Source: CAYNYI01 sp964401455 (GTDB lineage: Bacteria > Fibrobacterota > OXYB2-FULL-49-7 > CAYNYI01). Taken from it: DNA of 24,504 nt. The stretch covers positions 1 to 24,504 of the forward strand of contig CAYNYI010000040.1 of NCBI GenBank assembly GCA_964401455.1, read 5' to 3'. The translations under genes and the position numbers were made by a program. The notes under the pieces are model-generated. The model ran no database searches. It was not told where the DNA came from and was given only the letters and a program-made list of their open reading frames with translations. Position 1 is the first letter of the stretch. Each line of letters begins with the position of its first letter. Positions 1 through 7,751 of the stretch are shown here, piece after piece.

Positions 1-1446
1 TTGCATAAATCTCTGATTATCGGTTATGAGAAGCCCGCCTGAAAGCGGAACATCAAAAACACGCTGATTAACGGCATTCACCATCTGTGAGCTTGTTATA
101 TTGATATTAACGGCGCTGCGGTTATATACTCCGCTCAAGCCGTCATAATAGTTCACATCCGGGCGGGTTTTAACCGAACTGCCAAAAAGTTCTCTGAATT
201 CTGATTCACGACCAAAGAGGGTAAGCAATCCGGGATCGATCTGAGCAAGTACAGATTTTCTTTTTAATTCTGTTGCCTGATGCACAATGTAAGTCTTAAA
301 CCACTCTCTCCCTCTCACGGTTCTGTAATATTTCTCAAAACCGGTCTTTTCAAGAAGCGCCCCGGCTGTCTCGTTATTCCCGGGATTGGAGAGAACTTTC
401 GCAGCATGCAGCGCCAGGCCCTCTGATTCCGGAACATAATTAAACCTGTCTTTTATGTCGCTTCTCGATATATTACCTACAAAAGTGCAGTCAAACTCAA
501 GATTTTCGGGTGTCGCCGGCTCATGTGAAAAGTAATGAGGGCTTCCGGCAAGCGGTAAAACACCGGCATTATTGAAGCCGCACTCCCTGAGATATTCAAG
601 ATAACAGGAGTCCCAGGTAAATGCAAAGGCATTTATACCCGATAGTTTTTTTTCTCCAAACAGTATTGCCCCCGGATCATCAACAAACCAGATAACATAA
701 GGGATCCCGGCATTTTTAAGATATAATGCTGCGGCACCGGAATTATCCAATCCATTTGCATTAATTGAAAGGACAAAGGAAGGATGAAATTCTTCGCATT
801 TTTTCCGGATGAGCCTCTCGGCTTCGGCGGCCGAAGGGTTTTTCGGTATATCCAGAAAATCTATCTCCGTTCCTGAATCCGGAGCGGCCGCCGCTATTTC
901 CTTTTCAAGGTAACTTCCGCATTTTAAAAGCAGAAGACGTCTTTTATTATCTATATACGGCCTTGCTTTCTCTTTTACACCGGGGCTTGTAAGCCCGATA
1001 AACGCACCGTAAACATCATTATAAAAACCGGGGGCCGCCTTAAAAGAGGCAGCGTGTTTTATGACATTCACTCGTCCCGGTGCGCGGTCTTTTAAAAACC
1101 TTTTGAGCCTTTCACGTATTTCATCTGACCCGCATACTCCTCCAAAATTAAATACGGATAAATTATCAGGCCATTTCTCCAAAGAAAAGCGGGAGGAAAG
1201 ATCATCAAAATAATCCACGGCAATGATAATTTTCTTGTCAGAAGATTTTCGCAATTTTTCCCGCACATGGTAGCCAAGACCTGTTCCGAGCAGAAGAACG
1301 ATATCTCCGGAAAGATCTGTATCGGAAGAATAATCTCCTTCATTCTCGGGGCTTAAAGCCGAATGCAGAGAAAGAAATTTCCCGTCATCCCCGATTATTC
1401 TCGCGGTATCAAATCCTGAAGCGCTTTTAAATATTTCAAGTCTCAT
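1..1446 (-). CDS. CgeB-family glycosyltransferase (3' end cut by window edge)
   Basis: Reading the minus strand from the ATG at 1444-1446 gives 482 codons without a stop, so the gene continues past base 1. The visible C-terminal part carries VNQRVFDVPLSGG (about residues 459-471), the signature I associate with the Glyco_trans_1_2 domain of CgeB-like glycosyltransferases. VIWFVDDP at residues 251-258 fits the DUF3880-type N-terminal half of the same family. Further upstream, LLLGTGLGYHV (51-61) resembles the N-terminal motif seen in proteins linked to flagellin glycosylation, which is recall only. The likely role is transfer of a sugar in the cytoplasm to a surface protein or glycan; donor and acceptor are unknown. 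No signal peptide or membrane segment is visible. No clear SD precedes the ATG. The gene diverges from the 89-residue gene at 1546. Confidence 0.8.
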   Translation of the reverse strand, partial: MRLEIFKSASGFDTARIIGDDGKFLSLHSALSPENEGDYSSDTDLSGDIVLLLGTGLGYHVREKLRKSSDKKIIIAVDYFDDLSSRFSLEKWPDNLSVFNFGGVCGSDEIRERLKRFLKDRAPGRVNVIKHAASFKAAPGFYNDVYGAFIGLTSPGVKEKARPYIDNKRRLLLLKCGSYLEKEIAAAAPDSGTEIDFLDIPKNPSAAEAERLIRKKCEEFHPSFVLSINANGLDNSGAAALYLKNAGIPYVIWFVDDPGAILFGEKKLSGINAFAFTWDSCYLEYLRECGFNNAGVLPLAGSPHYFSHEPATPENLEFDCTFVGNISRSDIKDRFNYVPESEGLALHAAKVLSNPGNNETAGALLEKTGFEKYYRTVRGREWFKTYIVHQATELKRKSVLAQIDPGLLTLFGRESEFRELFGSSVKTRPDVNYYDGLSGVYNRSAVNINITSSQMVNAVNQRVFDVPLSGGLLITDNQRFMQ

Positions 1447-1449
1447 TTT

Positions 1450-1478
1450 TTGCAATAGAAATACGAATAAGTTATATT
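1450..1478 (+). promoter_or_regulatory. Candidate sigma70-type promoter for the 89-aa gene
   Basis: TTGCAA at 1450-1455 and TATATT at 1473-1478 are separated by exactly 17 bases. This gives a good -35/-10 pair about 65 bases ahead of the ATG at 1546. The leader between them contains a short GCCTC/GAGGC hairpin (1497-1512). Prediction by eye only. Confidence 0.4.
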
Positions 1479-1545
1479 GATAAAAGATAAAAAACTGCCT
1501 CCACAAAGAGGCCGTGAATTTTAGGAATTCAAAAAAGGGGACAAA

Positions 1546-1815
1546 ATGACGCATCCTCTGCGTGAACAGAGCGAGAACGTGATTAATCTTTTCAGAAGCG
1601 GTGATTATGAAGCAGGAAACATGGCGGTGGCCCAGTGGATAGATACTTTTCAGAAAACCATCCCTGAGCTTTCACAGACAGAACAAGACGAATCATGGCT
1701 GAAAAACTTCCTTGCCGCCTTTCTTGACGCCCAGGAGCGCGAAGACTATATGTTTATAGCCGATCTGCTCGAAGGCGAATTCCTGAAAAAAATCGTCTGG
1801 GAAACTGAAGAATAA
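1546..1815 (+). CDS. Small acidic protein of unknown function (89 aa)
   Basis: An 89-codon reading frame starts at the ATG at 1546. It is preceded by AGGGGA at a 5-base spacing, a usable SD, and by a good candidate promoter. The protein is soluble, acidic and probably all-helical, with no signal peptide, membrane segment or cysteine. The C-terminal half (AQEREDYMFIADLLEG, about residues 61-76) looks like a helical motif I loosely associate with small proteins found beside glycosylation or flagellar genes, but I cannot confirm that. It sits between a divergent CgeB-type glycosyltransferase and a convergent membrane-anchored protein whose stop codon lies 6 bases downstream. The SD and promoter make it a credible gene; its function is not recognised. 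Confidence 0.7.
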   Translation: MTHPLREQSENVINLFRSGDYEAGNMAVAQWIDTFQKTIPELSQTEQDESWLKNFLAAFLDAQEREDYMFIADLLEGEFLKKIVWETEE

Positions 1816-1821
1816 TAGATC

Positions 1822-3120
1822 TCAGAAAACCCTCAAATGTTTTATATGCTCTATATGCCCCGCCCTGAAAAGTACTGAAGCACCGAGTCTGAGGTACTTT
1901 CCGTTAATAATTACAGCTCTGGAAAACCTTCCGGTTTTACCGTCTTTTTTATAAAGTCTCAAATAGCATGACTCACATTCAGCGCGTACCTGCGGTATTC
2001 TGAGCACATCAATCCTTCCCCAGGTTGTAATATAAATTTCTGAATAATCCCCCCTGTCGAGTCTGAAACCCGAAGCCAGAGGCCTGTTGTCGTTTTGTAC
2101 GTCAACAGGCATTATTGAAGGAGAGACTTCTTCTTTATCATAAACAAAAGCGGTATTAAAGATAAGTCCCTTTTCCCGATACCGGATGCGAAGCTCTTTT
2201 TTACTTATTAAAATTTTTGAAATTTTTGAAGTATCTGCCGGAAGGACATAGACCGATTTTTCGTCTTCTCCTTTCATGGCAATTTTATTACCGGTAACTT
2301 TAAGATCAGAAGCGGCGCCTTTGAATAAACCAAGAGTTTTCTTATCCTTTCCCGGGGGAGAAAAAACCGTCAAGATTAAAAGCGCCCTGCGCTTTATAAG
2401 CGTAAAGGCCCTTCCAAAATCCTTTCCGGGGATTGTAACCCTGGCTGCCGCGTATTTTTCAGAGCAGAGCAGAGTATCGTCAAGAAGAATATCCCTTTCA
2501 TAAAAAAGAGGCTTTTCTTCGATATAATACACGATGTCCGCGGTATCACTTCTTATACCGCAAAGCAAAAGGGTCCGTCCTTCTTCTCCTGCCCCCCGGA
2601 AGACTTTAATGCCCGGCGGATCGGCGGTACTATCGGAGCACAGTTTTTCGGACAATTTGGAAAGAACGCCTGTAGAAATTATTCCCCCGTCATTTTCTCT
2701 GCATGCAACAGGCGCGCCTCCAGTGAAAACGGAAGCGTATTTCCTCCAGTAATTAACCGCCGGTTTTACTTTTTCCATAAAAACCGGATAACCGGAGAAT
2801 TTATTATATGCCATAAGCATTGTATCCGCTGTTTTCATATCTCCGCATTCTGGTATCCCCGAAAAAGAAGGTAAAAACTTTTCGGAGGCTTCGATAAAAG
2901 CCGCGGCAAGAGCTGACTGTAATTCTTTGTTAATTCCGGAGGCAGGAAAACTTTTCATAATTACGGAAAAGGGTACTTCGGAATCCAGTATGGTGCTCAG
3001 CCTTGTTTTCTCCGATTCGCTTATTTTCTTTTCGCGGTCTCTACTGAAAAAAATCATTAAAGACAAAGCTGCAAAAAAAAGCACGGAAAGAATCATTACC
3101 TTTTTCATAATATTACACAT
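1822..3120 (-). CDS. Membrane-anchored protein of unknown function (432 aa)
   Basis: I do not recognise the family. The N-terminus has one hydrophobic segment (about residues 7-26) after a lysine pair, with no lipobox and no clear cleavage site. This suggests a signal anchor with about 400 residues on the periplasmic side. The body is a mixture of beta-strand-like and charged segments. Near the C-terminus there is a CESC pair (382-385), which in the periplasm could form a disulfide or bind metal. Two starts are possible: the ATG at 3120 and the internal ATG four codons later (MKKVMI), which looks more like a normal signal-anchor start. Neither has a clear SD. The gene diverges from the nucleotidyltransferase-like gene across 74 AT-rich bases and converges on the 89-aa gene. 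Confidence 0.7.
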   Translation of the reverse strand: MCNIMKKVMILSVLFFAALSLMIFFSRDREKKISESEKTRLSTILDSEVPFSVIMKSFPASGINKELQSALAAAFIEASEKFLPSFSGIPECGDMKTADTMLMAYNKFSGYPVFMEKVKPAVNYWRKYASVFTGGAPVACRENDGGIISTGVLSKLSEKLCSDSTADPPGIKVFRGAGEEGRTLLLCGIRSDTADIVYYIEEKPLFYERDILLDDTLLCSEKYAAARVTIPGKDFGRAFTLIKRRALLILTVFSPPGKDKKTLGLFKGAASDLKVTGNKIAMKGEDEKSVYVLPADTSKISKILISKKELRIRYREKGLIFNTAFVYDKEEVSPSIMPVDVQNDNRPLASGFRLDRGDYSEIYITTWGRIDVLRIPQVRAECESCYLRLYKKDGKTGRFSRAVIINGKYLRLGASVLFRAGHIEHIKHLRVF

Positions 3121-3138
3121 AATATAATAAATAATTGT

Positions 3139-3183
3139 TTGCCCGTAATTATTATAAGGACTTATATTAGTAAGGATTATAAT
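3139..3183 (+). promoter_or_regulatory. AT-rich divergent promoter region
   Basis: The 74 bases between the two divergent genes are very AT-rich. TTGCCC (3139-3144) with TATATT (3163-3168) at 18-base spacing is one possible plus-strand promoter. A perfect TATAAT at 3178-3183 is another -10 candidate, but it would give an almost leaderless transcript. TATATT-like boxes also exist for the minus-strand gene. The choice cannot be made by eye. Confidence 0.25.
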
Positions 3184-3194
3184 CAGGTCTCAAT

Positions 3195-5423
3195 ATGGAT
3201 TTCAATAAATTCTTCCGACTCACAAACGCAGCCCAAAACCCTGAGGTTTTTATTTCCCGGTGCATTGACAAGGAAATCAAAATACCTGAAGATCTGATCA
3301 TTTCTGAAATTTCAAGAAATCTGAATATGATTCTTTCCGGGTATCTTGAATCCGCGCCGCTTAACAGACATATCTATTCCTATTTAGCGCTGTTATTCAG
3401 GAATTGCGGCTGTAATAATTCAATTAACACACAACTGAGTGACATGGCGGGCAGAATTTCTAAATTCAACTATGCCGAATGGGTTCCTGAGTTTATTTGC
3501 TATTCATATATAAACCTTGAGAATATTTTTGATGAATATGGTAACGGGGACCTTAAAAAAACTGATAAAAAGGCCGAATGTGTTTATTCATCATCCGAAT
3601 ACGAAGGAAAAGAACTTGAAATACTGGATTCACTGAATTCATACGCGGATTCCAAATTAAAACCCTATTTGCTGGATTTTGTGATTCACGGCAGCCTTTC
3701 TGACGGTAATTTCACTCCTTATTCAGATATCGACACATGGGCCGTTATAAGAAAAGAAGTTTTCACCAATCCGGCATTTCTGAAAGACCTGAAACATCAT
3801 TTCTGGAAAATAAACAAGATAGTAAAAGGATATGACCCTATTCAACACCACGGTGTTTTTATTTCAACAGAAACAGACCTTCTGAGGTATTATGAAGCAA
3901 GGTTCCCTCTAATCCTTTTGGACCACTCTACGTCATTTATGAACGCCCCCACGCTCTCATTTAAAAAAGCGCCGGATTTCAACGAAAGATCGAGTGCGTT
4001 AGTCAAAACTGTACACCGTATCCTGAATATCAAAACTCCTCCGCAGTCGGCATATAATATAAAAATGTTTACCAGCTGGATAATGCTGCTGCCTTCACTT
4101 TACCGTCAGGTTTTTTATGATTATTCGTATAAACCCGATGCAATCAGAGATTCAAAAAATGAATTCCCGGAAAAGGCATGGTCATCTGTTGAATACGCGG
4201 GTGAGCTGAGAAAAAAATGGCATCCTGAAAAAGCTGAGGAGTATTTTTTGAGAGATGCTGAAAATTTTCTTTCATGCTCGCATATTTTCGCTTCAGAAAT
4301 ATTAAATAAATTTAACTCAGAATTTGAAAAATCCGATAATATTTTCGGGATAAAAAAAACAATTAAATCATCACGCATACCGGCTGCGGATCACCCGGTA
4401 AATTATTCTAAAGAGGAGTTTCTTTCAATTATTTCTGAATCCGCTGAAGAATTCTGCGCTCTTCCCGGAGTACATTCTGTATATACCATCGGAAACGCGG
4501 ATTCTCCGGTACCGGGAATTTCCGACCTTGATCTGCTGATTATTTCAGAAGACAACCCCGGATCACCTGACTATCGGCAGACATGCATGAATGTAATCAA
4601 GAAGCATATCGCCCCTTCAAATAAAAAATCAGACCTGTTAAAACAATATATTGAATTCCATGAGCCGCTTGTTTTAAAGAGGAAGGACGCGCTTACCTTA
4701 GGCAAATATTTTTTTCCGCTTCCAAAATTCAGAAAAGGAACCGCGGACATCTTTTTGAATTACAACAACAGCAATACCCCGGATAATACGGCCTTACTTC
4801 TTTTAATGATTTCCGAAGGTTACTTTCAATTGATAAAAATTCTTAATCTGTTAAACACACGGCCGTTTCCCGTAAGGGAGGCCTCCCTGCGCGCAAATTC
4901 CGCGGTCTATGAGATAGCTCTTTCAGAAAAAATTACCGGCCGTAAACCTTCTGCACATCATAAAGAATTTTCAGACCAAATAAAATCGCTGAGAAAGAAC
5001 TGGTTTCAGGAACCTGAAAATGAACGTATTCCCCTGTTGCACAGTCTTCTTAAAAAATCCGCGCAAATAATTCTCGAATCGTTCAAAAACACTGCTGATT
5101 ATTTAGAGAAAAACGATATTAAAATCACCGGCCAAAAAAGCGACCTTGAGGCTGTATCAGAAAATTCAGCAAATTTCAGATTGTATTTCAAACCTTCGAA
5201 TGATATAAATGAGTTTAAGATTTCATATCCTTGCGTTCCGCTCAGTTTTTTTCCCATAATTAAAGAAATCCGGCCATCAGCTGATTTTAAATTTAACGGC
5301 GAAACGGCCCCGGTTACTGAAAAAATATCGGAGATGCTTTCGGTAATCCGAAATAAGAATGAGACATATCTTTCAATAATCAATGAAATTAATGCAATAA
5401 AAGGAGGAAGCCATGCCGGATGA
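3195..5423 (+). CDS. Protein with two nucleotidyltransferase-like motifs (742 aa)
   Basis: The protein appears to carry two pol-beta-superfamily nucleotidyltransferase motifs. The first, IHGSLSDGNFTPYSDID (164-180), has the canonical GS...DxD pattern with G166-S167 and D178/D180. The second, IGNADSPVPGISDLD (432-446), keeps DxD (D444/D446) but has GN in place of GS, so it may be degenerate. Proteins of this superfamily transfer a nucleotide to a protein, RNA, drug or small molecule; the substrate here is unknown. The segments between and after the motifs look helical. There is no signal peptide or transmembrane segment, so it is cytoplasmic. The gene heads a plus-strand run and its 3' end overlaps hinT by 11 bases, implying translational coupling. 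No strong SD precedes the ATG at 3195. A bifunctional uridylyltransferase such as GlnD seems unlikely because no HD or ACT domain is visible. Confidence 0.75.
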   Translation: MDFNKFFRLTNAAQNPEVFISRCIDKEIKIPEDLIISEISRNLNMILSGYLESAPLNRHIYSYLALLFRNCGCNNSINTQLSDMAGRISKFNYAEWVPEFICYSYINLENIFDEYGNGDLKKTDKKAECVYSSSEYEGKELEILDSLNSYADSKLKPYLLDFVIHGSLSDGNFTPYSDIDTWAVIRKEVFTNPAFLKDLKHHFWKINKIVKGYDPIQHHGVFISTETDLLRYYEARFPLILLDHSTSFMNAPTLSFKKAPDFNERSSALVKTVHRILNIKTPPQSAYNIKMFTSWIMLLPSLYRQVFYDYSYKPDAIRDSKNEFPEKAWSSVEYAGELRKKWHPEKAEEYFLRDAENFLSCSHIFASEILNKFNSEFEKSDNIFGIKKTIKSSRIPAADHPVNYSKEEFLSIISESAEEFCALPGVHSVYTIGNADSPVPGISDLDLLIISEDNPGSPDYRQTCMNVIKKHIAPSNKKSDLLKQYIEFHEPLVLKRKDALTLGKYFFPLPKFRKGTADIFLNYNNSNTPDNTALLLLMISEGYFQLIKILNLLNTRPFPVREASLRANSAVYEIALSEKITGRKPSAHHKEFSDQIKSLRKNWFQEPENERIPLLHSLLKKSAQIILESFKNTADYLEKNDIKITGQKSDLEAVSENSANFRLYFKPSNDINEFKISYPCVPLSFFPIIKEIRPSADFKFNGETAPVTEKISEMLSVIRNKNETYLSIINEINAIKGGSHAG

Positions 5424-5760
5424 CTGTATTTTCTGCAAAATACTTAAGGGTGAAATACCATCCGACAAAGTCTATGAAGATGACTTTATATATGCTTTTA
5501 ACGACATAACTCCCCAATCGCCGGTGCATACACTGATAATACCGAAAAAACATATAAACGGTATTAATGATATCGGAACCGAAAACACAGAGCTTATTCA
5601 GAAAATGTTCTCGAGTGTCCCTGAAATCGCAAACATTAAAGGAATAAAAGAATCCGGTTACCGGGTTATAATCAACAGCGGCCCGGACGGCCTCCAGACC
5701 GTTCCTCATATACATATTCATATTCTCGGCGGGCGCAAACTCAAATGGCCTCCCGGATAA
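5413..5760 (+). CDS. hinT: HIT-family nucleoside phosphoramidase-like hydrolase (HinT type)
   Basis: This 115-residue protein is a typical HINT-branch histidine-triad hydrolase, a family that cleaves purine nucleoside phosphoramidates such as adenylated amines or aminoacyl-AMP in the cytoplasm. The opening DDCIFCKILKGEIP is characteristic, with C5 and C8 likely zinc ligands together with H47 and H99. The triad lies at PHIHIHILGG with H99, H101 and H103; the last histidine-triad position is the usual nucleophile region. The length matches the family. The ATG at 5413 has a very strong SD (AAGGAGG at 5401-5407, 5-base spacing) located inside the upstream coding region, with an 11-base overlap, so the two genes are co-transcribed. 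Confidence 0.95.
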   Translation: MPDDCIFCKILKGEIPSDKVYEDDFIYAFNDITPQSPVHTLIIPKKHINGINDIGTENTELIQKMFSSVPEIANIKGIKESGYRVIINSGPDGLQTVPHIHIHILGGRKLKWPPG

Positions 5761-5776
5761 AAAACCAGATCTGAAA

Positions 5777-6454
5777 ATGACGCGCAAAACCTCACCGCCG
5801 CCGGGAACCGCTTACAGTAATCTTGAATTTCATGAGGAAACTCATGAGGTTGGAAATCTTTCATGTAAAATTGTACGGCCTTTGGACTCATCAAAACTGC
5901 TTGATTTAATTCCTCAGGAGGAATTCGAGAAAAGAGACGAAATTATGCCATACTGGGCCGATCTCTGGCCCGGCGCACTTGGGCTTGCGCGCTACACTTC
6001 CGATTTAGCTCTAAAAGGCCTGAGAGTCTGCGACCTTGGCTGCGGACTCGGGCTCAACGGAATAACCGCCGCTTTAAAGGGTGCAGATGTATTCTTCGCC
6101 GACTATGACCCCGAAGCGCTTATCGCGGCAAAAAACAATTTTTTCATAAACGGATTTTCCGCCTTCAGAGGTGCAGCGGCCGACTGGAACCGTTGGCCTT
6201 CAATAGAGACTTTTGATCTTATACTTGGAGCGGACATAATATATGAGGAAAGAAATCATATACCTGTAATCAGGTTGATTTCATCAGCTCTTAAAAAGGG
6301 TGGCAAAGCGCTTTTAAGCGACCCTTTCCGCCCTCACTATAAAAAATTCCGTTCGGCCGCCGTATCTTCTGGATTTTTTGTTTCAGAGAAATCGGTAAAC
6401 ACCGAATTTCTTAAAAAATCATTCCGGGTTAATATCCTCGAATTAACTGCTTGA
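5777..6454 (+). CDS. Class I SAM-dependent methyltransferase (METTL/Nnt1-like)
   Basis: The 225-residue protein is a seven-beta-strand methyltransferase. The SAM-binding motif I is VCDLGCGLGLNG (84-95), followed by an acidic residue at the end of strand 2 (ADYD, 108-111) and a motif IV region GADIIYE (151-157). The preceding PYWADLWPGALGLARY block (58-73) is typical of the Methyltransf_16 group, which includes the lysine methyltransferase acting on the electron-transfer flavoprotein beta subunit and the bacterial proteins annotated as Nnt1-like. The most likely activity is protein lysine methylation, but no substrate can be read from the sequence. It starts 16 bases after hinT with a weak SD and probably belongs to the same transcript. 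Confidence 0.85.
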   Translation: MTRKTSPPPGTAYSNLEFHEETHEVGNLSCKIVRPLDSSKLLDLIPQEEFEKRDEIMPYWADLWPGALGLARYTSDLALKGLRVCDLGCGLGLNGITAALKGADVFFADYDPEALIAAKNNFFINGFSAFRGAAADWNRWPSIETFDLILGADIIYEERNHIPVIRLISSALKKGGKALLSDPFRPHYKKFRSAAVSSGFFVSEKSVNTEFLKKSFRVNILELTA

Positions 6455-6478
6455 AAAAGCAGTGTAATTTAATTATTC

Positions 6479-7216
6479 TTGATACCGATGTATGAAATAA
6501 AAACAGACCTCCACGTTCACACAAACCTTTCCGACGGCAAACTTACTCCGTCAGAAGTTGTCGAAGCTTCAACGCAACTCGGTTATAAAATCGCGGTCAC
6601 GGACCATATTTCACCATATCAGAAAATAAAAGACACCGAGTCTTTCGATAATTATCTTAGAGCCCTCGAACCTTTTGATATTCACAAAGGTGGAGAATTC
6701 TGTATAGGTTTTCCGACAGAAATACCGGAGAGCAGCTTCGATATTCTTGATTTAAGAATAGGCTCCATGCATTCTCTTTATTTCGGAGAGGGTATGAATT
6801 TCTTTTTCTGGAACAGAAGCCTGCGTTTTCCGGATATACCGTTATTTATTGATAAATACTGCCGCACACTAATTGAAGAAATAAACAGAGGGTTTATTGA
6901 CATTATAGGTCATCCTTTCCTTCTGCCGGTATTCCTCTGGAAACACCCCGACAAAGAAAGCCTCTTCCCTCCTGAACTTCTTGACGAAATATTCAAAGCG
7001 GCCGCCTCAAACGGCACAGCGATAGAGGTTAGCGGACGCTGGAAAACACCATGTCCGACATTTGTTGACAAAGCACTCCGCGCAGGTGTAAAACTGGCCT
7101 TTGGAAGCGACTCTCACAACCGGGAAGACCTTTGCGGGCTCGATTACTGCCGTGAAATAATAAGCAAATTCGGTATTAAGGAAAGCGAAGTCTATGTTCC
7201 GGACGGTCTGATATAA
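6479..7216 (+). CDS. PHP-domain metal-dependent phosphoesterase
   Basis: A full set of PHP (polymerase and histidinol phosphatase) metal-ligand motifs is present: DLHVHTNLSDG (H12, H14, D19), TDH (D42, H43), TEIPES near 80, MHS (H98), GHP (H145) and FGSDSH (D211, H213). With 245 residues and no fused polymerase or extra domain, it is a stand-alone PHP phosphoesterase. Histidinol-phosphatase-like or nucleotide/oligonucleotide hydrolase activity is possible, but no substrate can be assigned. The reading frame opens at a TTG (6479), but the in-frame ATG at 6488 (MYEIKTDLHVH) fits the family N-terminus better. Neither has a convincing SD. Its stop codon directly abuts the stop codon of the convergent ExbD-type gene. 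Confidence 0.88.
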   Translation: MIPMYEIKTDLHVHTNLSDGKLTPSEVVEASTQLGYKIAVTDHISPYQKIKDTESFDNYLRALEPFDIHKGGEFCIGFPTEIPESSFDILDLRIGSMHSLYFGEGMNFFFWNRSLRFPDIPLFIDKYCRTLIEEINRGFIDIIGHPFLLPVFLWKHPDKESLFPPELLDEIFKAAASNGTAIEVSGRWKTPCPTFVDKALRAGVKLAFGSDSHNREDLCGLDYCREIISKFGIKESEVYVPDGLI

Positions 7217-7729
7217 TCAGATTGACGGAGGCATGAGGGCAAATGTAGAGCAGCGCACCGCTTTACCCGCGTCTATGACCCTTATAACTTTTCCGTGATA
7301 GGTTGTATTTTCGCCCTTTATCGTAAGGACTTTATTTTTATAGCCCTTTGATTTTATCAGATATTCCATCTTTTTCTCAAGATAAATAAAACCGCTGTCA
7401 TTCCGGAAAGAACGTTCCTTTTTATTGGATAAGTCATATTTATAACCAAGCGGAATGGACTCTCCGTTCAGGCGCAAGTCCCCGTTGATCAGAATATTGT
7501 GGTTCTGATCCACCTTGTCGTTTCCGATATAAACCAAAAGGGTTTTGGATTCCTTTGATTTGGGTTGATCTTTGCCTTTGCCAGGGGGAGGAAATTTAAT
7601 CGAGATACCGAAAACCATGGCAATAGACATTATGACCATAAAGAATATTATAAGCTGAAATACAATATCGATCATAGGGGTGATATCGACTTCATCGGGC
7701 TCATGCGGCTTTCTTCTCTTCATAGCCAT
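7217..7729 (-). CDS. ExbD/TolR-family proton-channel subunit, short atypical form
   Basis: Residues 13-40 form the single ExbD/TolR transmembrane helix, with the key aspartate in DITPMIDIVF (D21), which carries the proton in this family. A charged cytoplasmic N-terminus precedes it. The periplasmic part (about 41-170) is longer and more basic than usual and diverges from standard ExbD. Only LTIKGENTTYHGKVIRVIDAG keeps the flavour of the C-terminal peptidoglycan-binding or dimerisation domain; the normal ending is replaced by a unique tail. It would act in the inner membrane with the ExbB-type protein and the other ExbD-type protein. It is the last gene of the nine-gene run, 22 bases after its neighbour. 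AGGAG lies about 11 bases before the ATG. No terminator is visible before the convergent PHP gene. Confidence 0.9.
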   Translation of the reverse strand: MAMKRRKPHEPDEVDITPMIDIVFQLIIFFMVIMSIAMVFGISIKFPPPGKGKDQPKSKESKTLLVYIGNDKVDQNHNILINGDLRLNGESIPLGYKYDLSNKKERSFRNDSGFIYLEKKMEYLIKSKGYKNKVLTIKGENTTYHGKVIRVIDAGKAVRCSTFALMPPSI

Positions 7730-7751
7730 TATTCAAGCTCTCCTTTCAATA

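Noticed and set aside
5389..5787. Minus-strand reading frame of 132 codons
   Set aside because: It is antisense to hinT, which has a perfect SD and family motifs.
6446..6463. ACTGCTT-GAAA-AAGCAGT hairpin at the end of the methyltransferase gene, as a terminator
   Set aside because: The 7-bp stem is real and overlaps the stop codon, but no T-run follows and the next gene begins 16-25 bases later on the same strand. It is more likely a chance or weak hairpin.
7214..7219. A bidirectional terminator between the convergent PHP and ExbD genes
   Set aside because: The two stop codons abut with no intervening bases and no stem plus T-run is visible around them.
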